A DNA stretch of 64,000 nucleotides, taken from Hahella sp018986435 (GTDB lineage: Bacteria; Pseudomonadota; Gammaproteobacteria; Pseudomonadales; Oleiphilaceae). The stretch covers positions 186,001 to 250,000 of the forward strand of contig NZ_CP192738.1 of NCBI RefSeq assembly GCF_050749805.1, given 5' to 3'. The translations under genes and the position numbers were made by a program. The notes under the pieces were generated by a model, which was given only the letters and a program-made list of their open reading frames with translations, was not told where the DNA came from and made no database searches. Below, piece by piece: positions 7,670 through 15,686 of the stretch (the first letter of the stretch is position 1; the number at the start of each line of letters is the position of its first letter).

Positions 7670-8467
7670 ATGAAAATTGCATTGGCATCTCCGCCGATCC
7701 CGAAGTCTGTCGATAATGCGCTGCAGTGGGTGGACCGTCTGGTCACGGAGGCGACCCTGTCGAAGGTGGACCTGATATGTTTTCCAGAAGCTTATGTGCC
7801 GGGAATTCGAGGCATGGACTTCAAAGTTGAAAACTGCTCGCCAAGGAAAATGCAGTCAGCGCTGGACCGAATTTGCGATCTGGCGCGTAAAACCTCCACA
7901 AACATCATACTTCCCATGGAGTGGCCAACTCCAGAAGGGCGTCGCAATGTCGCCTTTGTCGTGGATCGCCGCGGCGTGCTGTTGGGACGGCAGACGAAGA
8001 ATCATCTGGAGCAGGGGGAAGAGGCCTATTTCATCCCGGGGTCCCGGCGCCAGCTGTTTGACGCGGATGGCGTAAAGTTCGGCATTGTGATCAGCCATGA
8101 AGGGTGGCGTTGTCCTGAAACGGTGCGATGGGCGGCCAGTCGCGGCGCCAAGATCGTCTTTCATCCCCATTTTACGGGCAGTCATTTCAAAGGAGTGAAG
8201 CTGACGCAATGGGGAAAGCTGGAAAACCCGTTCTACGAGCGGGCCATGCAATGTCGCGCTATCGAAAACACGGTTTTTTTCGCCAGCGTCAACTACGCCA
8301 TGGACTTTCAGGGCTCCGCCACCACATTGATCGCGCCTGATGGCGCTTGTGTGGCCTATCAACCTTATGCGGAAGTGGGTGCGTTGGTGATTAATATCGA
8401 CGTCAGGGACGCCACCGGGATCAACGCCCGGCGCTACGCCCCTGAACGGGATCTGGAGGAGGCCTGA
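7670..8467 (+). CDS. Nitrilase-superfamily carbon-nitrogen hydrolase lacking the catalytic Cys
   Basis: A 265-residue nitrilase-fold protein. The catalytic Glu is in ICFPEAYVPG (about residue 43) and the Lys in GRQTKNHLEQGEEAY (about residue 110). The third member of the triad should be Cys in the motif [IV]-C-H-E-G-W-R-x-P-E, but the sequence reads GIVISHEGWRCPE: Ser142 (codon AGC at 8093-8095) takes the Cys position, while a new Cys148 sits where an aromatic residue is usual. It may be inactive, use Ser, or have changed function. The rest of the fold, including the C-terminal INIDVRDATGINARR region, is intact, and no frameshift is seen. ATG at 7670 follows AAAGGA. Confidence 0.83.
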   Translation: MKIALASPPIPKSVDNALQWVDRLVTEATLSKVDLICFPEAYVPGIRGMDFKVENCSPRKMQSALDRICDLARKTSTNIILPMEWPTPEGRRNVAFVVDRRGVLLGRQTKNHLEQGEEAYFIPGSRRQLFDADGVKFGIVISHEGWRCPETVRWAASRGAKIVFHPHFTGSHFKGVKLTQWGKLENPFYERAMQCRAIENTVFFASVNYAMDFQGSATTLIAPDGACVAYQPYAEVGALVINIDVRDATGINARRYAPERDLEEA

Positions 8468-8469
8468 GG

Positions 8470-10122
8470 TCAGTCCCAGCTCCAGCGCTGTGACTTGCCG
8501 CCGTGATACTCCCACAAATGCGCGCGCTGGCCATCGCCCCAGAACGGGTCTTTGATGTCCAGCGCCATGTTTGTGGCGTTGGAGATGCGGAAGCTGTTGC
8601 TGGGCCCTCGCAGCCAAACCTGATTGGACCCGCCGTGGCAACTCCACAGCACGATGCGGGTTCCTTTCTCAGTACCGGCGCCGGACACGTCGATGCACTT
8701 GTCCGGCGCCGATTTGGCGTGGATCATGCCGTATTGATCCCGCCACCATAGCTGACTATCGACGCCGTGACAGGACCATTGATGGATCTCCACGCCGTTA
8801 TGGGTTTCGCGGCCTTCGAGGTCCAGGCATTTGCCTTTGTCATTGCGCAGCTTGCGCCACACTACGGCGCCATCGTCTCCCGGCAGGGTGACCGCAGGCT
8901 GATCGCCCGGCGACCAGATCCCTTCTTGCGCCAAGTCAGAATAATTCAGCCACACATTGGCGTAGCCCATTGCCGCCTTGGCGTTCTGCAGCATTTGGTT
9001 CTGGTAGCCGTTTTTCGGTGTGGCGAAGCGATAATCGCCGCCGAACTCCTGTTGGCAGAAGAACTCGCCCTGTTCCCAGATTGCATTGCTCTGCGTAACC
9101 GCCCAGGCGTCGCTGATTTTGCTGTAACAGGCGAAAGGACGCACGTTGCTGCAGGCGGCGTCATTGAAGCGGCCGTTGCCCCATTGCTCGGCGCAATGCT
9201 CGTTGTTATTGGCGTTGTTGGGCTCATTCTGGTCCCAACTCCATACTGCGGCGGTCATGCGTTCGTCAAAGGCTTTCAGCTGATCAAGACCGACGATGCC
9301 CAGGCTGCAGCGCGCGGCCTGCGCCATTAATTCCGGAGTGATCGGCTGTGGCGGGTCGCCGAATACATCGGATAGGCGGGTGCTGTCCTCAAAGATGCGA
9401 ACCAGATTATTCTGCACGAAATTCACATCGTATTTGTCCGTGCGGCATTCCGGGTAGGGATGGAAATGGTCATTATCGGTGGGAAAGCCATAGTTGTAGA
9501 CCGTCTGCGCCCAGGCGTCCGAGCCGCAATTACCGCCGATCAGCAGCACTTGCCCGCCGCTGTTGAGAATGTCCGCTTTGCTGATGTTCATGGGCAGCGT
9601 GGCGCAATTGCCCGGCTTGTATATCAAGTCTCCCATCTGCCGGTTCAGCGCCGCCACGGCGTCATCGTAGCGGCCGTCCACATGTTCTTCGAGATAGATG
9701 ATCAATACTTCACCGCGATTACCGTCCTGTCGCAACCAGGTAGCGACCTCTTTCAGGCCGTCCTCAAAACGGCGGTCAAAAGCGGAGCAGCCAGTGTGTT
9801 CATTGGTTCCGTGACATAGCTTCAGGTCGCCGTAGGTGTAATGAATGTCCAGCTCCAGAGCGCGGATGCCCATATCCAGCTGATCCACCAGACTGTAAAT
9901 GTGGTTGGGGTCCCAGTAGCTGCCCAGGTTGGCGTAGGCGGAGGAGTTATAACTGTTATGTGTATAAGGAAAGTTAGTGCGGCCCAGTGGTTCTCCCAGG
10001 TCCAGGGTGCGTTGGTGCGTTAGGGCGCGGTAAGTCCAGCTGTTGCGGAAGTCTTCAATCTCGTTCGCGCAGACCGAAGACGCGACCGCCGCTATCACTG
10101 CGGCGTATGCGAGTTTTTTCAT
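8470..10122 (-). CDS. Secreted PI-PLC-like protein with C-type lectin and ricin-B domains
   Basis: A 550-residue exported protein (Sec signal, cleavage near SVCA-NE at residue 19). Residues ~40-270 form a phosphatidylinositol-specific phospholipase C X-like TIM barrel with the two catalytic His in FPYTHNSYN (His55) and LKLCHGTNE (His104), plus ALELDIHY and VLIIYLEEH. Residues ~290-385 resemble a C-type lectin-like domain (EPNNANNNEHCAEQW, FNDAACSNVRPFACY). Residues ~405-550 are a ricin-B beta-trefoil with repeated Q-x-W (QLW, QVW, QRW). Such a protein would bind sugars and cleave or bind inositol phospholipids outside the cell, possibly on eukaryotic membranes; that target is inferred. It stands alone, tail to tail with the nitrilase homologue. 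Confidence 0.88.
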   Translation of the reverse strand: MKKLAYAAVIAAVASSVCANEIEDFRNSWTYRALTHQRTLDLGEPLGRTNFPYTHNSYNSSAYANLGSYWDPNHIYSLVDQLDMGIRALELDIHYTYGDLKLCHGTNEHTGCSAFDRRFEDGLKEVATWLRQDGNRGEVLIIYLEEHVDGRYDDAVAALNRQMGDLIYKPGNCATLPMNISKADILNSGGQVLLIGGNCGSDAWAQTVYNYGFPTDNDHFHPYPECRTDKYDVNFVQNNLVRIFEDSTRLSDVFGDPPQPITPELMAQAARCSLGIVGLDQLKAFDERMTAAVWSWDQNEPNNANNNEHCAEQWGNGRFNDAACSNVRPFACYSKISDAWAVTQSNAIWEQGEFFCQQEFGGDYRFATPKNGYQNQMLQNAKAAMGYANVWLNYSDLAQEGIWSPGDQPAVTLPGDDGAVVWRKLRNDKGKCLDLEGRETHNGVEIHQWSCHGVDSQLWWRDQYGMIHAKSAPDKCIDVSGAGTEKGTRIVLWSCHGGSNQVWLRGPSNSFRISNATNMALDIKDPFWGDGQRAHLWEYHGGKSQRWSWD

Positions 10123-10492
10123 GAGAGGTATCCCTATCTTATCGTTATTTTGCCAGGGGCTTTTTATATCCAGCTCAGGTTACAACTCAGGTACAGGCTT
10201 TAACTGTGCGGATACAAAGATAAGGTTACAAAGTGTTCTATTTTCTTCCAATGCAATGGGCTTGAAATGCTTGGCGGGTCACAAATTGAGCGGTATTTGG
10301 TCTGTATGACTATGCATCCGCTATGCCACACATTGTTACAAATACGTACGCAGGCCGCCGCTTTTTTGTGAACAAAAATTAACCAGTTTGCGGGCGCCAA
10401 CTAGCGGAATTTATGGTCCAAACTGAAAAAGAGACCGTAATTTTTGGCGCAGCAGGAACAACAATACTCCCAAAAAACTGAGGAGGTGACGT
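10123..10492. other. Divergent intergenic region
   Basis: This 370-nt stretch lies between the outward-facing PI-PLC gene and the small exported protein gene. No coding frame is convincing and no tRNA or clear operator was recognised. A strong ribosome binding site (GAGGAGGTGACGT) precedes the ATG at 10493. Confidence 0.5.
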
Positions 10493-10774
10493 ATGAGTAC
10501 TAAACAATCAGTAGGCTTTATCGCTGGTTTAGCGCTAGCGGTGTCCAGCTCTTTTGTTCTGGCCAGTGATGGAAGCATCGCTAACACCAGAGCGGAAAAT
10601 CTTGAAGTTCAAAATATGGACGAGATGATCGCGGAGTATTATATCGAAAAAGGTGAAGCAACCGCCGCGGGTCCTCAATCTCAAGACATGCGTAGCATGC
10701 GCTATGAAAACAGAAGGAGCAGCGAATATCCTAATGCCCACCAACGCAAATGGGAACAAGTCGGAAACGACTGA
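10493..10774 (+). CDS. Small exported hypothetical protein
   Basis: A 93-residue protein with a Sec signal peptide (hydrophobic residues ~8-22, cleavage near VLA-SD) and a hydrophilic, charged mature part of about 70 residues rich in Glu, Arg and Asn. No domain recognised and no Cys in the mature region. The strong ribosome binding site GGAGGTGACGT before the ATG supports it as a real gene. Upstream is the divergent PI-PLC gene; downstream is the convergent XRE regulator. A periplasmic location is inferred from the signal alone. Confidence 0.7.
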   Translation: MSTKQSVGFIAGLALAVSSSFVLASDGSIANTRAENLEVQNMDEMIAEYYIEKGEATAAGPQSQDMRSMRYENRRSSEYPNAHQRKWEQVGND

Positions 10775-10889
10775 AAATAGCCTTTGTTCCCTATGATCTC
10801 CTTCTCAGGTGGACAAAGGATTCGAGTATGTGCTCGTGAGAGACAGGGACTGGCGGCAAGGAGTCGTTGGTCCCTTCTTCATTATTGAA

Positions 10890-11642
10890 TCAGAACTTCT
10901 TCGTAGAGGGTTCGCGGCGCAACTTGGTGAAAGATTGCGGTTCCCAGGGTCGTATCGCCATGACGAAGGCGGTGCCAAATTTATCGTTCAGCGGGATGGC
11001 TTCATCCTCCGCCACCAAGGCGTGAAACTCCGCCGCCAGACGTTGCATGCGACGCTGAATTTCCGCGTTCGAACGTCGTGACAGCATTCCACTCAGGAAA
11101 AGACGGCTTTCTCCATTCTTGTTGAAGCGCGATTGCAGAAATTCGTTTTGCACTTGTTGCTCAAAGAATTGCTGGATGGGGCCATGAGGGCGCCAGGAGA
11201 AATGTCGGGAGATTTTCAATTTCACCCGGTTGCCCGGCAATAATTCAATCAGCTTCATACGGTCCAGCTTGGCCAGTAGACGCACGCCTTCCAGTTCTTC
11301 GATCTGATAGGTGCTGATGATTTCCTTGAAGGTCCATTTATTCAGCAGTAGTTGCGCGGTGAGCAACAGATTGATATCGCCGGCCAGGTCCTTTTCCTGC
11401 TCCTCCGTCAGTTCCGTAATTTCTCCAGAACTGTTTTCCATACTGCGCACCAGATCGGATATTTCGATACCGAGGAACTCGCAAACCCGGTCCAGCCGCT
11501 GCAGCGAAAAGCTGCGTTCGGAGAATAAGCGCTTGACGCTGGCCTCCGATAACTCCAACGCGGCGGCGACGTCAGCGTAGGTTTTCCCTTGGGCTTTGAG
11601 GGTGCGTTTGAGAGTGTCGATCAAAGCGATGGTCTGCGGCAT
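10890..11642 (-). CDS. XRE-family helix-turn-helix regulator
   Basis: A 250-residue regulator. Residues ~7-62 form an XRE/Cro helix-turn-helix (TYADVAAALELSEASVKRLF and LDRVCEFLGIEISDLV). The remaining ~180 residues are mostly helical and contain a second winged-helix-like stretch (FKEIISTYQIEELEGVRLLA, residues ~105-124), a common layout in proteobacterial regulators of this class; the ligand is unknown. ATG at 11642. It is transcribed away from the DUF1513 operon and may be autonomous. No target in the window can be assigned. Confidence 0.85.
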   Translation of the reverse strand: MPQTIALIDTLKRTLKAQGKTYADVAAALELSEASVKRLFSERSFSLQRLDRVCEFLGIEISDLVRSMENSSGEITELTEEQEKDLAGDINLLLTAQLLLNKWTFKEIISTYQIEELEGVRLLAKLDRMKLIELLPGNRVKLKISRHFSWRPHGPIQQFFEQQVQNEFLQSRFNKNGESRLFLSGMLSRRSNAEIQRRMQRLAAEFHALVAEDEAIPLNDKFGTAFVMAIRPWEPQSFTKLRREPSTKKF

Positions 11643-11733
11643 AACAATCCTTCCGGGGGGACAGCGGACCCAAATAATAGCCCTGTCACAGGGTGACGTC
11701 GAGAGAGGAGGAAGATTGGGCCCTGCCTGAACG

Positions 11734-11758
11734 CGCCAGGGTCGTGCTGACCCTGGCG
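11734..11758 (-). terminator. Strong hairpin after the imelysin operon
   Basis: CGCCAGGGTC-GTGCT-GACCCTGGCG is a perfect ten-pair stem, 28 nt past the DUF1513 stop. There is no T run on the minus strand, so it may act as an RNA 3' stabiliser or a weak terminator. Confidence 0.5.
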
Positions 11759-11785
11759 GAATAAAAGCGCTGACGGCTTGCGGGG

Positions 11786-12946
11786 CTAGCCCGCCAGCGT
11801 CATGTGGTTATCCCAGCGGGTGCCGGCGACAGACCAATGCTGTTCAACTTTCATCGTTGTCGGGTCGACGCGGATGACTTCCCCTTCGCCGCTGCTGGCC
11901 AGGAATTCTTTGCCGTCAGGCGTCAACGAGAGTCCGCAGACATCCGGCAGGTTGATCTTCCCAACGCATTTATGTGCGTCCAGGCTCCATAAGGTGATGG
12001 AGTCCCCTCTGGGAGAGGTGATGCCCACCACGCGCAGCTGTGAATTGATCACCACGCTGCCGGTGTAATTCTTCAGGCTGCGCCACAGACTGTATTCAGC
12101 CGACGCGGCCTGAATTGGCGAACCGGACTTGTGCATGTAGACCAGCGGTGGCGTATCCGTGGGAGGGCCTTCGTACTGGCAGCCGAAGCAGACTGTGCCG
12201 TCGTCGGCCACGTCCAAATGGCGAATGCTGAGCTTTTTATTTTCCAGCTCCCAGCGTTCCAATAACGCTCCGCTGGCGATGTCGATATAAGCCAGTGAAG
12301 GCTCCATGGCGTCAGGATTCATTTTTTCCCGTGGATTATCCGGGTGTGTCAGGATGCCGCCATTGGCCACTACCAGGGCTTTGCCGTCTGCGGATAAACG
12401 CAGCTCGTGCGGTCCGACGCCGCCGCTGGACCACTCACCCAACTGACGGTAGCCGTCCTGGGCGTCGCGAACGCCAATGACGCCGCGGCCGCTGGCGTAA
12501 TCGTTTTCCGTGGTGTAGAGATAGCGACCATCGCGGGAGTAGCAGGCGTGACCGAAGAAATGTCTGCCTTCCGCGCTGGAGAACTCTTCATAGCTGGGTT
12601 CGCCATTCGCCTGACGGCGGACTACCGCCGCAAAGCGGGCGGGACGACGGCCGACCAGGACGAACTCCTCGCCGGAGGGATGGCGCGCCACGCCGTGCCC
12701 GCGTCCGGGTAGGGCGTGCTCCATCAGAACGTCGCCTTGCAGACTCCACAATATCAGATGGGAGTCGCCGCCAGCGCCATTCACGGATGAAAACAGCGCG
12801 CCTGCAGCGGCGCTGCCGCTGGTCGACTGTTTGGCGGCGAAGGCCCAGCCAGGGACAGCCATAGCCAGTCCGCCGAGCGCCAGTCCGCGAGCCAGTTGCC
12901 GACGGGTTAAGGTAAGTTGGGAGTGGTGATTGGGTTTGGTGCGCAT
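11786..12946 (-). CDS. DUF1513 protein of the imelysin iron operon
   Basis: A 386-residue exported protein of the DUF1513 family, a beta-propeller-like fold. The N-terminus has a Tat-type signal (LTRRQLARGLALGGLAM, cleavage near WAFA-AK). Blade-like repeats are visible, e.g. HLILWSLQGDVLMEHALPG, GHGVARHPSGEEFVLVGR and CGLSLTPDGKEFLASSGEG. The ATG at 12946 lies two bases past the stop of the preceding imelysin gene, implying coupled translation; a longer frame starting at 13078 overlaps the imelysin gene and is rejected. It is the last gene of a four-gene run that in other proteobacteria also groups imelysins, DUF1111 and DUF1513. Role in iron handling is inferred from context. Confidence 0.88.
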   Translation of the reverse strand: MRTKPNHHSQLTLTRRQLARGLALGGLAMAVPGWAFAAKQSTSGSAAAGALFSSVNGAGGDSHLILWSLQGDVLMEHALPGRGHGVARHPSGEEFVLVGRRPARFAAVVRRQANGEPSYEEFSSAEGRHFFGHACYSRDGRYLYTTENDYASGRGVIGVRDAQDGYRQLGEWSSGGVGPHELRLSADGKALVVANGGILTHPDNPREKMNPDAMEPSLAYIDIASGALLERWELENKKLSIRHLDVADDGTVCFGCQYEGPPTDTPPLVYMHKSGSPIQAASAEYSLWRSLKNYTGSVVINSQLRVVGITSPRGDSITLWSLDAHKCVGKINLPDVCGLSLTPDGKEFLASSGEGEVIRVDPTTMKVEQHWSVAGTRWDNHMTLAG

Positions 12947-12947
12947 A

Positions 12948-14060
12948 TCAGTCCCCATCCTCGCTGTTGAAATCCCGGGTGACGCCGATAGCAGGAAACA
13001 GTTCTTTTTCCACGGTCGCCTGCAATTGGCGGAGGGCTTCATGCAGCTTTTTAACCTTGGCGGTTTTTTCCGCGTCATTCACGGCGTCTTCCAGAGCGAA
13101 GTCGATCTGCGCCAGTTGCGCATCAACCTCATCCAGCAGTCCGGTGACTTTTTTATGCATGGCGGCGTTATCGCGGGAGAGCAGGAAGTCGTCAAAGCCA
13201 TAACTGTCGCCGCCCATATAAAAGCGTCTCAGCGCACTGAGATTGTGGCGGATATTGGCGATGGAGTTGCGACTGTGGAAGGACTCCAGCGCTTTCAATT
13301 TGGCGGCGCGACCTTCCAGACCCAGCGGCGCCGCCACTTTGTTGGCGGTGATTTGCTGGATGCCGGTCATGAGCCCGTTCAGATACTCATCAACGCCTTC
13401 CTGAGGCACGCTGAGATCGCCATCGGCTTCAAAGGGATTTTCGAAATTATCGCCGAAGCCGTCTGTCCATTCCTTTTCCAGCTCCGTCGCCAGCGTAACG
13501 CTGTGGTCGGCGATCGCAGTCAGGGCCTGACAGCGGCGCGCGCCGTGATCGGCGGACTGCAGTTTATTCAGGGCGTCTTTGCCGAACAGCAGGTATTCAA
13601 CTGCAGGCAATCCCTGGATAGCGATACTGCCGTTGTTGATGGCGTCCTGCAGCGGGTCTGGTCCAGACGCCAGCCCTTCTACAGCGCGCTCCAGCAACTT
13701 TTCCCGGATAGGCCAGCTTTGCATACGCAGGCGGCGGTCCTGCTCCTGGAGTGGACCGAACTGAATGAGCGATACGCTCATCCAGGTTTGCATAACATCG
13801 CGCCATGCCTGTTGCGCTTGCTCAAGAGACTGCGTGTTCGTCGCTTCGCACAGAGCGGACGCTTTGGTTTTGAGCGTCTGGACTCTGGCGCTGAGCTCTT
13901 GGTGGGCGGGAACGATCATATTGTTTCTGGCCTGCTTTAGAATCTGCAGGTATTCCTTCTCAAAGCTTTCTCCCGCCGCCATTGAGGACAGCGACAGCGC
14001 GGACGCCGTCAGGACGCCAGCGCGGAACAGTCTGAATAGACTTGTCGATTTAGAATTCAA
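12948..14060 (-). CDS. Imelysin-family periplasmic protein, second copy
   Basis: A 370-residue exported protein with a signal peptide (residues ~1-28, GVLTASALSLSSMAAG) and an imelysin peptidase-like domain of helical bundles. Its family motif region reads IQGLPAVEYLLFGKD where the first imelysin of this operon has GVHAIEFLLWGQD, so the His of the G-x-H-x-x-E motif is Pro here; the Glu is kept. Imelysins are linked to Fur-controlled iron uptake and may bind iron or haem. It sits 12 nt after the DUF1111 gene and overlaps the spacing of DUF1513, so it belongs to the same transcript. Confidence 0.88.
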   Translation of the reverse strand: MNSKSTSLFRLFRAGVLTASALSLSSMAAGESFEKEYLQILKQARNNMIVPAHQELSARVQTLKTKASALCEATNTQSLEQAQQAWRDVMQTWMSVSLIQFGPLQEQDRRLRMQSWPIREKLLERAVEGLASGPDPLQDAINNGSIAIQGLPAVEYLLFGKDALNKLQSADHGARRCQALTAIADHSVTLATELEKEWTDGFGDNFENPFEADGDLSVPQEGVDEYLNGLMTGIQQITANKVAAPLGLEGRAAKLKALESFHSRNSIANIRHNLSALRRFYMGGDSYGFDDFLLSRDNAAMHKKVTGLLDEVDAQLAQIDFALEDAVNDAEKTAKVKKLHEALRQLQATVEKELFPAIGVTRDFNSEDGD

Positions 14061-14072
14061 AAGCGGACTCCT

Positions 14073-15596
14073 CTACAGAGATTCCAAAAACTTCACCAGC
14101 GCATCACGATCATCCGCTTTAAACGCCAGCACTTTATCCCGTGATTGCTGCGCCTCGCCGCCGTGCCAAAGCACGGCTTCCAGCAAGCTGCGCGCGCGTC
14201 CGTCATGCAGATATGTCGCCTGTGGATTGACGACCTGGCTCAACCCTATGCCCCAAAGCGGCGGCGTGCGCCATTCCGTTGCGGTGGCGTCATGCTCCAC
14301 CACTTCGTCCGCAGGCGCGGGAGAACCGTTCAGTTTCAGATCCGCCAGATCCGGGCCCATATCGTGGAGCAGCATGTCCGTGTAAGGGAAAATAGTCTGC
14401 TCGGATTGTTCGATATGATCTTTGCCCAGCTTCGCAGTGACGAAAGACTCGTTGTGACAGGCGTTGCAGCCGGCCTCTCGAAACAGACGGTGGCCTGTTT
14501 GTACGACGCTGTCCTCAATGTTACGACGTGCGGGAACCGCCAGATTGCGGCCGTAAAAGGCGACGAAATCGAGGATGTCGTCGCGAATTTCAATGCCGTT
14601 TTCATCCGCGCCATTGGGTGCCTTTTTGCACGCGCTTTGGGCGTCTGTGCAATGGTCTGTGGTAAACAGGGAGGACGTGAGGCCCATGTCGCCATTGAAG
14701 GCGCCGGCCGTCTGCTGTTTGACGGTGGGTTGTCCGGCTTTCCAGCCGAAGCGGCCAAGCGTTTGCGCTTTTTGCTCTACGTCCCAAACCTGATTGGTGC
14801 GCCCGGATACGCCGTCATGGTTGCTGTCCTGCGGGTCCGCCAGAGCTTCGATATCCGCCTGGGGAATAGCTTCCAGCAGGCCCAGACCGATTACCGGCGG
14901 CGCCACTCGTAATGACAATGTCAGGTCGTCCGCAGGATCGCCATAGGCCCAGTTGCGCAGACGCCACTGCGGCCGTCGCAGACTGACCTTGAAGCCGTCG
15001 GCGAAGCTGACGGTCTCTTCGTTGTAGCTGACCTCAATATGGGCTTCCGGCGACACTCCGGGAATGGCTCGGTCCTGCAACTGACCGCCGTAAACCGGAT
15101 CGCCCAGATTGGCCACGTCGGGTTTGTCCAATAACGCCTGCTCTTCAGCGTTACGCGCCGGTCGGCTCAAACGGATCAACAGGCTATCTGCGTCATCCGC
15201 AGCGTTGGCGGGAGCATGGCCGCGACCGTCATTGAAGTGACAGCTTTGGCAGGCGCTGACGTTAAACAGCGGTCCCAGACCGTCGCGCAGATCGGTAGTC
15301 GCCGGCGCGATGACCCAGGGGTCTTCAAAAAAGTCGTTGCCAATCAGGAAGTCGCCTTTGCGGCGGGAGCTCATGTTGGCGGAGTTCAAACTGAATGCGC
15401 CGGCGTGCGTCGCCGGAACGGTCGTGTCTCCGCCGGACTGCTTCTGGGTGGCGAGATCGTATTCCACCGCAGCGGCGCAGGAGGACGCGGTGATCAAAAA
15501 AGCGCCCTGTATAAACGCAAAAAAAGCGCCTTGGCGCTTCCCGGGGAGTTTAGATAATGGGTGTGGGTAAAAGGGTGTTGGTCCCGATTTTTTCAT
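14073..15596 (-). CDS. Di-heme DUF1111 (thiol oxidoreductase-like) cytochrome
   Basis: A 507-residue exported protein with two c-type heme sites, CQSCH (about residue 106) and CNACH (about residue 380), of the DUF1111 di-heme family often named thiol oxidoreductase. The N-terminus contains a hydrophobic signal segment (residues ~22-42). The C-terminus has the typical WRTPPLWGIGLSQVV and FLHDGRAR-like motif (TYLHDGRARSLLEAVLWHGG). Periplasmic. Its place between two imelysin genes behind a Fur-like box suggests a redox step in iron or haem acquisition; this is inferred from operon conservation. It follows the first imelysin gene by ~90 nt that contain a large hairpin. Confidence 0.9.
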   Translation of the reverse strand: MKKSGPTPFYPHPLSKLPGKRQGAFFAFIQGAFLITASSCAAAVEYDLATQKQSGGDTTVPATHAGAFSLNSANMSSRRKGDFLIGNDFFEDPWVIAPATTDLRDGLGPLFNVSACQSCHFNDGRGHAPANAADDADSLLIRLSRPARNAEEQALLDKPDVANLGDPVYGGQLQDRAIPGVSPEAHIEVSYNEETVSFADGFKVSLRRPQWRLRNWAYGDPADDLTLSLRVAPPVIGLGLLEAIPQADIEALADPQDSNHDGVSGRTNQVWDVEQKAQTLGRFGWKAGQPTVKQQTAGAFNGDMGLTSSLFTTDHCTDAQSACKKAPNGADENGIEIRDDILDFVAFYGRNLAVPARRNIEDSVVQTGHRLFREAGCNACHNESFVTAKLGKDHIEQSEQTIFPYTDMLLHDMGPDLADLKLNGSPAPADEVVEHDATATEWRTPPLWGIGLSQVVNPQATYLHDGRARSLLEAVLWHGGEAQQSRDKVLAFKADDRDALVKFLESL

Positions 15597-15626
15597 TATT
15601 TCATCACAGCTAATTATTCAGAGATT

Positions 15627-15672
15627 ACGGCGGTCGGCCAGGGATTTTACCCGATTTTCGCCCGACCGCCGT
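15627..15672 (-). promoter_or_regulatory. Intergenic hairpin between the imelysin lipoprotein and DUF1111 genes
   Basis: ACGGCGGTCGG (15627-15637) pairs perfectly with CCGACCGCCGT (15662-15672), eleven pairs, with an inner GGG/CCC. Placed within an operon and lacking a T run, it may stabilise the upstream mRNA or attenuate downstream expression. Confidence 0.55.
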
Positions 15673-15686
15673 GATTTATATCAGGA

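Noticed and set aside
10781..10819. Terminator after the small exported protein gene
   Set aside because: CCTTTGT/ACAAAGG pair has a long loop and no T run; too weak to call.
12947..13078. DUF1513 start at 13078
   Set aside because: This frame runs inside the imelysin gene; the Tat signal starts at the ATG at 12946.
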